Shown here piece by piece: positions 10,001 through 19,026 of a stretch of 64,000 bases of DNA. The notes under the pieces are model-generated. The model was given only the letters and a program-made list of their open reading frames with translations, was not told where the DNA came from and did not search any database. The DNA lies in contig JACNKX010000039.1 in NCBI GenBank assembly GCA_014381825.1, forward strand, positions 106,387 through 170,386. The letters run 5' to 3'. Origin of the DNA: Planctomycetota bacterium. Lineage in GTDB: Bacteria; Planctomycetota; Planctomycetia; Pirellulales; Pirellulaceae. The translations under genes and the position numbers were made by a program. Numbering within the stretch: the stretch's first letter is position 1; every line of letters begins with the position of its first letter.

Positions 10001-10252
10001 GCCATAAATCTTTCGTTTCGCACATCCGTACTCGAGAGAGACGGTTCGTTAGATAAATTTCTACGACCGCTGTTCCAAGGTAATGGTGGGTTGTTTGAAG
10101 TTTCGGTAACAGGAACCGTGGATGATCCCGTTGTTACGCGTGGCGTCAACCAGGCGTTTCAGCAGGTCTTCCCCGAGACACCCCAACAACAACGAATGTC
10201 TCGCACGCCGGCTCCACGTGAGGTGCTGGAGCGATGGCGGGGCAGACGCTAA
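7004..10252 (+). CDS. AsmA-like large exported protein
   Basis: The 1082-residue product starts at an ATG preceded by AAGGAG at good spacing. It has one N-terminal membrane segment (about residues 25-45), then a very long region of beta-strand-like repeats with little helix. Phrases such as LRGRGEMTLDRAINLSFRTSV near the C-terminus resemble the AsmA-like C-terminal domain found in AsmA/TamB-type proteins. Members of that group span the periplasm and are linked to outer membrane assembly or lipid transport. A role in envelope biogenesis is inferred. A small gene with a perfect Shine-Dalgarno begins 18 bases after its stop, so the two are probably co-transcribed. Confidence 0.75.
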   Translation: MDARSREQAIRKGLLAQLGDFLRWMLLLGLVTITFGSLGLYFVHSHLDDEIRLYVENKFQTHYPNLIVQLRSAQRIEGSGVELRGLLLAEPSSNGDPIPLVYVEELFAECDTELADLFAGKAHAKRLVLRGVKVRATRFPNGSWNLSRIFPLPKFSDSPPPAKIEGAFLEFVDLTGTAGRGLSVRDISLEISPVAAKEVAAALDSPPALQVQGSFAADHLRRVTLRGQVNPPLDEWNLDGDVEGLDLSPQIIDALPDDISTQLADLRVATGSTAFSYSFEKQGADATANYSLVGDFVGRIEDPRLPQPLMNVQLPFVLTNHGIKVQDAVAQAGPGPAKLQLSASLASLSLNSPFALRLKAQQVTLDEKLAQPLSGKFRDAWNKFSPQGIVDADVTLRYNGDELKMSVVVDLLEASFAYDKFPYRVRNASGQIRLHEDVLDVDNVRATANGRPVRIGGKLHNPGPDVTGWIDVTVDEPLPLDDQLFKAIRGKGEKVIRSLNPQGMVRVTSRFERRDLTVPPHRITAIELLNCSMRYERFQYPLYNITGTIVLNDKEWKFTDLEGYNDSAFVTCNGTWKPDPTAGTVLSLNFNATDVPLEDELRNACAPNARQFWNSLHPRGTIDHVDVDLRYATASRELSIEVLGHKRPADRNVEGRSITIKPTWLPYQLDDVVGAVRFRDGVAELQRVKGKHGDASVELTGRFETLPDEQWQFEASEIHVDRLRTSHELVSALPQRLGNAIAKLKFQGAVSVSGRLGMQGMLGLKQPLASDWELDFDVEDGTVDCGVRLEHLRGGMHFGGSLSQHGHFSRGKLAIDSLVYKGVQLTQVSGPFSLDDQFLSLGERTRRAQDEPMPRPIRAEALGGIAVGSGRISMKQGNAFEVTGELFDSDLSSALQELSPSPPDISGQVFASVRLNGNAAGTHTVKGTGEMQLREADIYRMPVMLRLLALVKVKQPDGTAFTSSDIKFHVEADRIYFDQIDFNGDAINLRGRGEMTLDRAINLSFRTSVLERDGSLDKFLRPLFQGNGGLFEVSVTGTVDDPVVTRGVNQAFQQVFPETPQQQRMSRTPAPREVLERWRGRR

Positions 10253-10270
10253 CGACGAAAGGAGGTTGCT

Positions 10271-10603
10271 ATGAGCGTAGGGCCGATGGGAGTGGCCGGA
10301 AGCGTCGCTGGGGGGCTACCACAAATTCGAAGTGCCGACGCAGGTCGTGCCGAAAAACAATCAGCCGATCAAGCTCGACAAGTAAAATCTGAGCAGAAGG
10401 CCGAATCCGCGGCGGGTGTCGGCGAGACCGCTCAAGACGAGAAGGCGTCGGATCGCGACGCAGATGGTCGTAAGTTGTGGGAAGCCGGTCCCGAGCCCGA
10501 GGCGGAGCCGAACGAAGCAACTGACGGCGAGAAGTCCCAAGAGGTTCCTCGCAGCAAAGATCCGACCGGTGCCAGTGGCGGACAACTCGATCTCAGTGGT
10601 TAG
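10271..10603 (+). CDS. small hydrophilic protein of unknown function (110 aa)
   Basis: ATG is preceded by AAAGGAGG at ideal spacing, one of the strongest ribosome binding sites in the window, so the gene is very likely real. The product begins MSVGPMGVAGSVAGG and is then almost entirely charged and polar: Glu, Asp, Lys, Arg, Ala and Gln in a probably helical stretch. After a DADGRKLWE segment it becomes Pro/Glu-rich and ends in a Gly/Ser-rich tail. There is no membrane segment or cysteine. From memory, proteins with a similar start and RDADGR-LWE block occur in other Pirellulales, but no function is known to me. Confidence 0.75.
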   Translation: MSVGPMGVAGSVAGGLPQIRSADAGRAEKQSADQARQVKSEQKAESAAGVGETAQDEKASDRDADGRKLWEAGPEPEAEPNEATDGEKSQEVPRSKDPTGASGGQLDLSG

Positions 10604-10612
10604 AAATGTCGC

Positions 10613-10640
10613 GGTTCGCTCCGATCGCTTTGCGCGAACC
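10613..10640 (+). terminator. weak hairpin after the small hydrophilic gene
   Basis: GGTTCGC (10613-10619) and GCGAACC (10634-10640) can pair, 10 bases after the stop at 10603. There is no T tract, so factor-independent termination is doubtful. Confidence 0.3.
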
Positions 10641-10718
10641 TGATGCTCGCTACAATTGACAAATCTGATATCCGGATCATGAATCCACCAGCAAAGCTCT
10701 CACTCAGGTAATTGACCG

Positions 10719-11555
10719 ATGCGTTTCACGAAGATGCACGGAGCCGGGAACGACTACGTCTACATCGACTGTTTCAACCAGCCGTTGCCGTCAGATGCTC
10801 CGGAACTCGCTCGTCAAATGTCACATCGACACTTCGGCATCGGCGGCGATGGGCTCATTATGATTCGGCCCTCGGAGGTCGCCGACGCCCGCATGCAGAT
10901 GTTTAACCTGGACGGCTCCGAGGCGGAAATGTGTGGCAATGGCATTCGCTGCGTGGCCAAGTATGTCTACGATCACAGCATCTGCCGACAGCCTACGCTA
11001 CGAATCGAAACGGGTGCCGGTGTGTTGACCCTCGATGTCGAAACAACGAACGGAATCGTCGACCGGGTTCGTGTCGATATGGGCGAACCGATTCTGGAAG
11101 CGGCGAAGATTCCCACCACGCTTCTCGGCAGTCCTGTCGTCGACGCCGAACTCGTCGTCGACGGTAGGCCATTCAAAGCCACGAGCGTTTCGATGGGCAA
11201 TCCGCATTGCATTGTCTTTGTTGAGAAGGCGTCCGATGAACTCGTACTCGGCATTGGGCCACAAATCGAAAAGCACAAACACTTCCCAGCGAAGGTCAAC
11301 GTCGAGTTTATTGAAATCATTTCCCCGACCGAGATTCGACAACGCACGTGGGAACGCGGTTCAGGCGAGACGTGGGCTTGCGGCACTGGCGCGAGTGCCG
11401 TTTGCGTCGCTGGTGTCTTGGCCAGACGCACAGAACGCAAGATCTTGAATCACCTGCTCGGAGGCGATTTGGAATTGGAGTGGGATGAAATATCAAATCA
11501 TGTTTTTATGACAGGTCCGGCGACTGAAGTGTTTTCCGGTGAGTGGCCAGCGTAA
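10719..11555 (+). CDS. dapF: diaminopimelate epimerase
   Basis: The 278-residue product is full length and opens [17 protein letters not shown]. It has the first active-site block EMCGNGIRC (Cys72) and the second WACGTGASA (Cys221), the cysteine pair that acts as acid and base. DapF interconverts LL- and meso-diaminopimelate in lysine and peptidoglycan precursor synthesis. Planctomycetes do contain peptidoglycan, so the gene fits. The acyltransferase start codon lies 20 bases after its stop, suggesting one transcript. Confidence 0.97.
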   Translation: MRFTKMHGAGNDYVYIDCFNQPLPSDAPELARQMSHRHFGIGGDGLIMIRPSEVADARMQMFNLDGSEAEMCGNGIRCVAKYVYDHSICRQPTLRIETGAGVLTLDVETTNGIVDRVRVDMGEPILEAAKIPTTLLGSPVVDAELVVDGRPFKATSVSMGNPHCIVFVEKASDELVLGIGPQIEKHKHFPAKVNVEFIEIISPTEIRQRTWERGSGETWACGTGASAVCVAGVLARRTERKILNHLLGGDLELEWDEISNHVFMTGPATEVFSGEWPA

Positions 11556-11575
11556 AACGCAGGCATGGACGCCAA

Positions 11576-12304
11576 ATGAAAATCAAAAGCAAACTACTCA
11601 CGCAAACCTGCGGTTTCCTAGGCGCTTCGCTCATTCGCAACTGGATGGGAACGTTAGATTATCAGGGCGCGCTCTATGATCCATCGGCAGATCCAATCCG
11701 TCCTGAGTTTCGCGGACCAGTCATCTTTTTACAGTGGCATGAATACCTTCCGCTGCCGTTCTATCTACGCGGCCACTGCAACATCGCGATGCTGTTGAGT
11801 CAACATCAAGATGCCGAGATTCTCGGGCAAGCCGCTCGCCTTATGGGATTCGCAACGATTCGCGGTTCGACGACACGAGGCGGCGTGACCGCCTTGCGAG
11901 AGATCTTCCGAACTGGCCGGGCAATGAATCTTGCCATCACCCCCGATGGTCCGAAGGGGCCGCGAAGGAGTTTCGCTCAAGGCGCGATCTACCTTTCATC
12001 GCGGCTAGGCATTCCGTTGATCGCGCTCGGATTGGGATATGATCGGCCATGGCGAATGAACACTTGGGACCAATTCGCAATTCCCAAACCGTATTCACGA
12101 GCGCGTCTCATCGCCAGTCCATTGATCCAGATTCCGCCCGATATCGATCGAAGTGGGATCGAACGCCATCGGCAACGAATCGAACGATTGCTCACCGATT
12201 TGACCGAACAAGCCGAGGCATGGGCAGAGAGCGGCGCACGTTACGCAAACCAAGTCGCCGTGCGACGCGATGGTGTCCCGATCCACCAACGTCGAGTTGC
12301 ATGA
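11576..12304 (+). CDS. lysophospholipid acyltransferase-like protein (DUF374)
   Basis: The 242-residue product contains FLQWHEYLPLPFYLRG near residue 50, MLLSQHQDAEILGQAARLMGF, the IRGSTTRGG segment and ITPDGPKGPRR. Together these match the DUF374 branch of the PlsC/LpxL-like acyltransferase superfamily. Such proteins act at the cytoplasmic membrane on lipid A or phospholipid-type acceptors; the substrate here is unknown. I start it at ATG 11576. A GTG at 11543 would overlap dapF and adds only a basic stretch. Its stop is six bases from the end of the convergent TPR protein gene, with no room for a terminator. Confidence 0.85.
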   Translation: MKIKSKLLTQTCGFLGASLIRNWMGTLDYQGALYDPSADPIRPEFRGPVIFLQWHEYLPLPFYLRGHCNIAMLLSQHQDAEILGQAARLMGFATIRGSTTRGGVTALREIFRTGRAMNLAITPDGPKGPRRSFAQGAIYLSSRLGIPLIALGLGYDRPWRMNTWDQFAIPKPYSRARLIASPLIQIPPDIDRSGIERHRQRIERLLTDLTEQAEAWAESGARYANQVAVRRDGVPIHQRRVA

Positions 12305-12310
12305 TGTGCC

Positions 12311-15300
12311 TCAATCCGACTCGCTGAGCAGCCGGATATCTGCCGGACCGACCGTGCATGAAATGCCTGTTTTGACGAGCGGGTTGATGACGCTATCGCT
12401 TTTGGGGCGAACGGTGATTTCATATTCGTCGACATCGACGTCCACAAGCTCCGCGCGAATTCGCTCGTGGCAATACCTGGTCATCTGAGTGACGATGATT
12501 GGGATTGGACCACCGGCTTCCTCTAACCGGCTTTGCCACTCTTCGATTTCCGTAATTTCGGTGTCCGCTGTGTCGTCGCCTGTATCGAGTGTTAGAGTTA
12601 GCGGAGCCACTTGGTGACTAACGGGAACTCGTCCCTGCCACTGCAATTGTTCCTTCAGCATTGGTCCAGTCCACGTATACGAGTCGCGTGACCAAGAAAA
12701 TGAAATTGCTTTTCGTTCGGAAAATGCAGCTGCGACTTGAAATAGCCGTTGTGTTGCCGAGGCGAGATGGTCGAGGATCTCGACGGTCAATCGAAGCGAT
12801 GGCTGGCTCAACTCGCTAGCCAGCGGTTCGCTCAACTCGTCGACCTGATACTGGCAAATCGATCGACTGAGCAGCAGACGCTGTCCGGAACGGGATGTTG
12901 CAAGCCACATTTCAGTTTCGCCCTTAGTGCCTAGACTTGGCACGGTGGTCAACGTGAAAGTGTCCTTTAACGCTTGATTGAGTATGGCGTGAATCGATTG
13001 TTCATTGATCTCGGAATCTTGCTCCAGGAGAAGCTCGCCATGATCGGCTGGCGATTGAAATTGCATCGCAGCTGGGAACTCTTTGAGTAGTTCAAAGAGC
13101 CAGGGCTCGGCGGCATGCCGAACCAAGTAGGGCTTCACTTCGCGGCCCGACAGCCAAATCGTCACAGTTTCTTTGTCAGGTTGCTCCATCTTACTACGCA
13201 ATGTAGTTTCGTCACCTTTGGCGAGATCAATCAATGCGGATGGCGGGACTTCCGTTGCATGACTCTCAGTGCCATCGACCAATTCACTCGCTTCGTCCCA
13301 CTTCTTCGCGTCGATCAAGGCCGCGAGGAGATCGTTGCGGCATTCGTTGTAGCGCCAAAGCTCGTCCTCGTCGATCAACCTAAGCCTGCTTCTCAGGGCT
13401 TCCAACGCACCCGTCATGTCGCCCTGCGATAACCGAAAACTGCCTAAAGTCGCCTGGATCTCCGCGTAAGTGTCGCTCTCCCGAATCCCAACTTCCTGAC
13501 TTCGTTGAATCCATCTCGAAACTAATTCAGCATCGCAAAGTTTCGCCGCTTCACGAATCGCGGCAGCGATAAGTTGTTCGCGTTGCGGCTGGTTTTGGAC
13601 ATCGAGGGAAACAGTTTCGACAGCCACACGATTCCAAGCTAAGTTTTCTGCTCGTTCAGTGATCAACCTATTCAGCCAGAAGGAATCATCTTCATCGTAT
13701 GTATCTCTCGCCAGCTTGATCGCTTGCTGGTGAAGCAGGTCGCATTGATGCCCGCCTCCAGTCCGCATCGCGCTCGCGGCCTGGAGTCGTAAACGCTGTA
13801 TGCGCAGCGAGCTGATGGTCGTGTCAGCTGTTTGCTTCAAGAACTCGTCGATGACGGATTTGTTGCGCGTCATCAGCAAATGGCTACCGGCTTGTTCGTG
13901 ACGACTGATGTCTTCGGGCCATCGCTGGACAACCTCCAAGGGACGATCAAGCTCCAGAAGCGTATCTGAGACGTAGTATTCCGTTGTATCGACGAGCCAA
14001 TCTTGGTCTTCGGCCAGCATCTCGGCGTTCTTGCGTGTTGACATCAGGAACTTCTCAAACTCGACAAGCGCATCCGCGTACTCAGCGAGGCTGTAATGAA
14101 CCCAACCACGCAGCCCTGCTGCCCAGGGCGAACGATTTACGGCTTCGTGTTTCTGTAGCGACTCCAACAACGTCATTGGGTCACCATACATTTCGTCGTC
14201 GTAAGCCCGTTCAACTAGCGCTATGAGAGTTGCGTTCAAATCGTCGGACTCGTCAAATAGCTCATCGAACTTATCCTCTTGTAGTCGCGCCCAAAGATAA
14301 TCGTTCGTTGCTCGTGTCTTCACGAGCGCGTCGGTCGCGAGTTCCTTGCCCTTTAAGTAGAACTCTGCGGCCGCGTCAAACTCGCTCTTGGACCACGCCA
14401 GACTGCCTTGAGCGAGGTCAACGACTCCCGGAGGAATGTCATCGCGTTGACCGATTTCTTCGAGTAACGCAGTCGCCCAAGTCGTCGAGCTGTCTGCTTC
14501 GGACAACAGGACAGGCCATCCCGAAACTTCGTCGTCGTGACGTAGTAAATCCAGTAGCAAGGGCAAGTCTTCCGTTCGACCATAATCAACGATGTCATTC
14601 CATAATTGATTATCTTGTGGGCAGAGTTTCATCGCTTGGACGGAGGCGTTGGCGGCTTCGTTGTAGCGCTCTTGATAGCTATAAATGCTCGCAAAGAGTG
14701 AATGAACGTTCGGGTGGTTCGGCGATTGCGTTTGTGCGCGTTGCGCCGCGACCAGGGCCTCGTCGTAGTTTTCTTGATACAGGTGGCAGGCTCCTACAAT
14801 AGGCCAGACTCCCCACATCTTGTCTGGTGACTTGATGCGTTTTGCAACTCGTATTGCCTCGCCATAATCTCCGAATGACATCCACATATAGACGATCTGT
14901 AACGAGCCTTCATCGCGATCCTCGGGCAGCATACGCATGTCCTCGCATGCCTTTACGAGCCGCCGAGCTCGGTCCTGGTTTCCGTTGTCCCATTCGTTGC
15001 TTGCCTCGTTGAGCTTCTTCATTGCATCATCGAAACCAGTGCTAATTAGCTCGGAGCCCAGCACATAGGCAGCGTACTCGTCCGACATTCGCCTGCCATA
15101 TTCCAACTGTTGCCAGTCGTAAAACTTCCAACCATCGTCTCGCTTCACCAGGAACCACTGCTGCGATTCGGCTTGTTGATCTTCGAAGTAAACGAGTAAA
15201 TCGACGCAGCCTAAGCGGCGATTTGAGTCGAGCCGGACGTTGAGTATTCGATAGTGTGCAATGGCGTTCGTTGGTACAGGCTCGTACAGCTGCAACCAGT

Positions 15301-15745
15301 TGCGAAGCGACATGCGTTCGACGAATCCCAACGAACCACCGCTTAAGTGACTTGCGACCGTCGCCTCGATAAACATATCTCGATCGAACGGCAACTCTTC
15401 ACCGGCATTAAGAGCAGCAACCGTTTCGTCCACAAGCTTTCGGACGGCGGGAGGAAACTCTGACTCATTCGGCAGCGTCTCCAAGGCTTCGTTAAACTTC
15501 CGAGCATCCGTTGCGAACGCACTCTCCCGTCGGATCGGTAGTTCGAGGCCGGTGTCGGGGGTTACGACGCGCTGAATGCCCCAGTACGCCAGGGTCATCA
15601 GGCCACCGCAACAAAGAACGGCAGCTATGCCAATTGCCATCAACACTTTCAGCAATTGCTGCCCACTCGTCTGCGACAGTGGCTGAAATGTCTCGTGCTT
15701 TCGTTCTTCCGGGAAGCTCTCAGAGAACGGATTCTCGCTGGGCAC
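12311..15745 (-). CDS. large membrane-anchored TPR-like protein (1144 aa)
   Basis: The start is GTG with GGGGAG upstream. The N-terminal 30 residues are polar, followed by a single membrane segment (about residues 31-57) and a long extracytoplasmic part. Residues of roughly 230-820 form helical repeats with TPR character, for example GACHLYQENYDEALVAAQRA and ASIYSYQERYNEAANAS, with alternating small and aromatic residues. The last 300 residues are not repeat-like and are of unknown fold. TPR scaffolds bind other proteins, so a role in an envelope assembly is plausible but inferred. It shares a 184-base divergent upstream region with the DUF1080 gene. Confidence 0.7.
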   Translation of the reverse strand: MPSENPFSESFPEERKHETFQPLSQTSGQQLLKVLMAIGIAAVLCCGGLMTLAYWGIQRVVTPDTGLELPIRRESAFATDARKFNEALETLPNESEFPPAVRKLVDETVAALNAGEELPFDRDMFIEATVASHLSGGSLGFVERMSLRNWLQLYEPVPTNAIAHYRILNVRLDSNRRLGCVDLLVYFEDQQAESQQWFLVKRDDGWKFYDWQQLEYGRRMSDEYAAYVLGSELISTGFDDAMKKLNEASNEWDNGNQDRARRLVKACEDMRMLPEDRDEGSLQIVYMWMSFGDYGEAIRVAKRIKSPDKMWGVWPIVGACHLYQENYDEALVAAQRAQTQSPNHPNVHSLFASIYSYQERYNEAANASVQAMKLCPQDNQLWNDIVDYGRTEDLPLLLDLLRHDDEVSGWPVLLSEADSSTTWATALLEEIGQRDDIPPGVVDLAQGSLAWSKSEFDAAAEFYLKGKELATDALVKTRATNDYLWARLQEDKFDELFDESDDLNATLIALVERAYDDEMYGDPMTLLESLQKHEAVNRSPWAAGLRGWVHYSLAEYADALVEFEKFLMSTRKNAEMLAEDQDWLVDTTEYYVSDTLLELDRPLEVVQRWPEDISRHEQAGSHLLMTRNKSVIDEFLKQTADTTISSLRIQRLRLQAASAMRTGGGHQCDLLHQQAIKLARDTYDEDDSFWLNRLITERAENLAWNRVAVETVSLDVQNQPQREQLIAAAIREAAKLCDAELVSRWIQRSQEVGIRESDTYAEIQATLGSFRLSQGDMTGALEALRSRLRLIDEDELWRYNECRNDLLAALIDAKKWDEASELVDGTESHATEVPPSALIDLAKGDETTLRSKMEQPDKETVTIWLSGREVKPYLVRHAAEPWLFELLKEFPAAMQFQSPADHGELLLEQDSEINEQSIHAILNQALKDTFTLTTVPSLGTKGETEMWLATSRSGQRLLLSRSICQYQVDELSEPLASELSQPSLRLTVEILDHLASATQRLFQVAAAFSERKAISFSWSRDSYTWTGPMLKEQLQWQGRVPVSHQVAPLTLTLDTGDDTADTEITEIEEWQSRLEEAGGPIPIIVTQMTRYCHERIRAELVDVDVDEYEITVRPKSDSVINPLVKTGISCTVGPADIRLLSESD

Positions 15746-15929
15746 AGAAGTTCTTCTCCCCTTCGTTAGTCCGAACGGCGATGCATTGACCTCATGGAGG
15801 TTTGAGCCGCTGTCATTGGTCGAGTAAGCTTACCAAACGATCGCGTGCCGCACTACGCTGCCGCGGCAGCTCGCCATCAGTACCGAGTCGCTGCTGCCGT
15901 TTCATTGATCTGTGAAGAGGACTGGACTT

Positions 15930-16694
15930 ATGCGACGTTCGCTTGAGTTGTGCGTAATTTATTTCTCGTTGCTCGCTGTTTGCAATGCCTCGCCAGTCCA
16001 GGCCGAAGGCGAGCAAGAAGATGGATTTGTATCGCTGTTTAACGGCACAGACTTTACCGAATGGAAAGTCCCCGCAGGTGACAACGGTCATTGGCGAGCT
16101 GTCGATGGCGTGATCGATTACGACGCAGCATCAGAGGCGAAGGGGGATCGAAACCTTTGGACGGAGAAAGAGTACGGCGACTTCATCTTGAAGATCGATT
16201 GGCGGATCAAACAAACGAGCGGGCTGTACAACGTGCCAATCGTTCTCAATGACGGAACGTATCTGAAAGATGCGAGCGGCAAGAAACTGACCATCAAGAT
16301 GCCCAATGCCGACTCGGGGATCTTTATTCGAGGAAGTTCTCGTGCGCAGCTGAACATCTGGTGTTGGCCGATCGGATCAGGCGAAGTCTACGGCTATCGC
16401 AACAACCCCACCACCTCTTCAGAAGTCCGCGTGGGTGTCACACCACGAGTCAACGCCGACAACCCCGTCGGCGAGTGGAATTCGTTCACGATCATCATGG
16501 TGAAGGACCGCCTGACGGTTATCCTCAATAACAAAATGGTGCTGGAAAACGCACAGTTGCCGGAAGTTCCAGGGCGTGGGGCGATTGCGCTTCAACATCA
16601 CGGTGGTGTGAACGCCGATGGGAGCTTCAAGCCTGCATCGAGCCTGGTCCAGTTCCGTAACGTCTGGATCAAAGAGCTAGATTCCGCTGAATAG
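15930..16694 (+). CDS. secreted DUF1080 protein (3-keto-disaccharide hydrolase-like)
   Basis: The 254-residue product has a signal peptide (about residues 1-22, ending near VQA). The DUF1080 core follows: FVSLFNGTDFTEWKVP at the start, then LKIDWRI and DSGIFIRGSSRAQLNIW. The fold is concanavalin-like, and some members hydrolyse 3-keto sugars made by Gfo/Idh-type dehydrogenases. That fits the oxidoreductase gene 2.3 kb downstream on the same strand, though the link is inference. AGAGGA lies about nine bases before ATG 15930. Confidence 0.88.
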   Translation: MRRSLELCVIYFSLLAVCNASPVQAEGEQEDGFVSLFNGTDFTEWKVPAGDNGHWRAVDGVIDYDAASEAKGDRNLWTEKEYGDFILKIDWRIKQTSGLYNVPIVLNDGTYLKDASGKKLTIKMPNADSGIFIRGSSRAQLNIWCWPIGSGEVYGYRNNPTTSSEVRVGVTPRVNADNPVGEWNSFTIIMVKDRLTVILNNKMVLENAQLPEVPGRGAIALQHHGGVNADGSFKPASSLVQFRNVWIKELDSAE

Positions 16695-16781
16695 ACTATA
16701 GATAAGCAAGATTTCGCTAATTGGCGTCCGATTGCTAGAATCATGGATGTTCAAGAATGCCATCAGCGCAGAGGTCGAGTC

Positions 16782-18113
16782 ATGACAAGATTGTCCCGTC
16801 GTCAGTTGTTACAAGTAGCTGGAGCCGGTCTCTGCGGCTACACGGCCAGCGGCTGGTTGCCTGCGTTTGCTGATGAAGTGGCGACAAGCCTGAATCGAAA
16901 GAGACACTGTATCTTGCTCTGGATGTCCGGCGGACCGAGCCAAACCGATACGTTCGACATGAAGCCGGGACACGCGAACGGCGGCGAGTTCAAACAGATC
17001 GACACCAACGTTCCAGGACTTCGCATTAGCGAACATCTGCCAAAGCTGGCAGAGCAAGCCGACAAGCTGGCGATCGTTCGTGGATTGAGCACAAAGGAAG
17101 GTGACCACGGGCGTGGGACTTATCTCATGCGAACGGGGCGCCAGCCGCGTGGTCCGGTTCGCTTTCCAGCGATCGGATCTTCGTTGTCCAAGGAGTTAGG
17201 AGATTCGTCCGACCTCGCCCTGAACTTCGTGAGCGTCTCGCCATATCGCGCGTTTAATCAAGCTGCGTATGGCCCAGGATTTCTGGGGCCAAAATACGCG
17301 CCGTTGACCGTGGGTGCAACTGACAACTTGCCAACAACACCCGGCGATATGCCACAGTATGCCGACTTGCGAGTCGATGACCTCGCTCGTCCGACGAATA
17401 TAAGTCAACAACAATTCGACAAACGTCTGAAGCTGTGGCGCATGCTGCAAGACGGCTTTCTTGCGGACCATCGATCATCTTCGCCGATCGCGCACGACAC
17501 AGTTTATCGTCGCGCGTTAAAACTAATGGACAGCAACATCTCGCAGGCGTTTGAGCTCGAAGACGAATCGGATGCCGTTCGCGATGCGTATGGTCGTGGT
17601 CGATTCGGCCAAGGCTGCTTGATGGCCCGTCGGCTGATCGAACGCGGTGTGGCGTTCGTCGAAGTATCGCTTGGCGCGTTCGACGGTGGAAACATTGGCT
17701 GGGACACGCATCAAAACAACTTCCCAGCCGTTCGCCAGTTATCGAACGATCTCGATTCTGGTTGGGCAACGTTGATGAAAGAGTTAGATGAACGCGGACT
17801 GCTCGAGTCCACAACGATTCTTTGGATGGGAGAGTTCGGACGCACTCCCGCGATCAACGACAACGCTGGCCGCGATCACTTCCCCGGCGCGTGGTCTTGC
17901 GTGTTCGGTGGCGGCGGCATCAAAGGCGGACAGGCCTACGGAAAAACTAGCGAAGATGGCACAGAAGTCGTCGAAGGCAAGGCGGACGAAACCGACGTAC
18001 TCGCAACGCTCTGTTCGGCGCTTGGCGTCGCTCCCGACCACGAAAACATCTCGGAACAAGGTCGGCCAATAAAGATTGCCGAAGGAGAGGCGATCAACGA
18101 AATCTTAAGCTAA
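16782..18113 (+). CDS. DUF1501 protein with Tat-type signal
   Basis: The 443-residue product begins MTRLSRRQLLQVAGAGLCG, a twin-arginine-like signal. The DUF1501 core follows: CILLWMSGGPSQTDTFDMKPG near residue 40, GDHGRGTYLMRTGR, and TTILWMGEFGRTPAINDNAGRDHFP near the C-terminus. DUF1501 proteins belong to the alkaline phosphatase/sulfatase superfamily and are abundant in planctomycetes. They are often paired with PSCyt/PSD proteins, but this copy instead stands with sugar-metabolism genes. The substrate is unknown. ATG 16782 was preferred because AGAGGT precedes it and the twin Arg then lies near the N-terminus. Confidence 0.88.
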   Translation: MTRLSRRQLLQVAGAGLCGYTASGWLPAFADEVATSLNRKRHCILLWMSGGPSQTDTFDMKPGHANGGEFKQIDTNVPGLRISEHLPKLAEQADKLAIVRGLSTKEGDHGRGTYLMRTGRQPRGPVRFPAIGSSLSKELGDSSDLALNFVSVSPYRAFNQAAYGPGFLGPKYAPLTVGATDNLPTTPGDMPQYADLRVDDLARPTNISQQQFDKRLKLWRMLQDGFLADHRSSSPIAHDTVYRRALKLMDSNISQAFELEDESDAVRDAYGRGRFGQGCLMARRLIERGVAFVEVSLGAFDGGNIGWDTHQNNFPAVRQLSNDLDSGWATLMKELDERGLLESTTILWMGEFGRTPAINDNAGRDHFPGAWSCVFGGGGIKGGQAYGKTSEDGTEVVEGKADETDVLATLCSALGVAPDHENISEQGRPIKIAEGEAINEILS

Positions 18114-18198
18114 GCATCATTGACATCGACGGCAATTGAATCGCCCCGAGCCGATTGCTCGGTATGTGGACGGTTCGTGACAAGGAGTGAGTCATCGA

Positions 18199-19020
18199 AT
18201 GAAACTTGGACTAATTAACTCGGCGTGGGTGCAAGCGGACCAGCCGACTGTATTCGGATTGCAAAAGACGAAGGAATTGGGGTTCGACTCGGTCGACATC
18301 TTCGTTGACCCGCTCGACGTCGATGTTAAAGAACGACGATTGATCAAGGACGAGTGCGATCGACTAGACTTGCCAATCATGTCAATTTGCTGCGTCGCGG
18401 TCGGACTTGTCGACTTTAATCCTAGCGTTCAACGCTTTCACGTCGAACGCGTGAAACGCTATCTCGATCTTGTCTACGAATACGACGCCAAGAATTTGTT
18501 GCTCGTGCTTGGCGAGTACATCTGGAACCAGGAAGTCATTCCGCCTGAAGAGCAATGGAAGATGGGAGTCGAGAATTGCAAGATGCTAGGCGACTATGCA
18601 GCCGATCTCGGTGTTCAGATTGCGTTGGAGTTGGAGCCGTTCAAGCTGTCGTTGCTTAACTCCGTCGACACGATGGTTCGGTTTATCGATGATTGCAGTC
18701 ATGATGCGGTCCAGGCGAACATCGATGTCTCGCACTTACTCCTGGCAGACGTCGCACCTGAAGAACTGCGCCGCTTGAAGGGCAAGGCGATACATTGCCA
18801 CATCTCGGATTGCGATGGCAAAGTTCATGGTGACTTGCCGCCTGGGCGAGGCGTTATGGACTTTGAGCCATATCTTCAGGAGATCAAGGCGTTGGGCATC
18901 GACGGGGCGATGTCGATTGAACTCGAGTATTCGCCTGAACCTGACAAGATCGTCGAGTGGGTAGAAGAAGCGTATCGCGAAACCGACAAGTTGATGCAGG
19001 CAGTTGGACTGCGAGGATAA
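18199..19020 (+). CDS. sugar phosphate isomerase/epimerase-like TIM-barrel protein
   Basis: The 273-residue product is a full-length AP-endonuclease-2-type TIM barrel. Likely metal ligands lie in ALELEPF, NIDVSHLLLA, KAIHCHISDCDG and MSIELEYSPEP. Enzymes of this family isomerise or epimerise sugars or inositols. The start is ATG with AAGGAG 11 bases before it; a GTG at 18187 overlaps that ribosome binding site and is unlikely. The stop is six bases before the dehydrogenase start, so the two genes are almost certainly translated from one mRNA. Confidence 0.88.
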   Translation: MKLGLINSAWVQADQPTVFGLQKTKELGFDSVDIFVDPLDVDVKERRLIKDECDRLDLPIMSICCVAVGLVDFNPSVQRFHVERVKRYLDLVYEYDAKNLLLVLGEYIWNQEVIPPEEQWKMGVENCKMLGDYAADLGVQIALELEPFKLSLLNSVDTMVRFIDDCSHDAVQANIDVSHLLLADVAPEELRRLKGKAIHCHISDCDGKVHGDLPPGRGVMDFEPYLQEIKALGIDGAMSIELEYSPEPDKIVEWVEEAYRETDKLMQAVGLRG

Positions 19021-19026
19021 TTCCCA

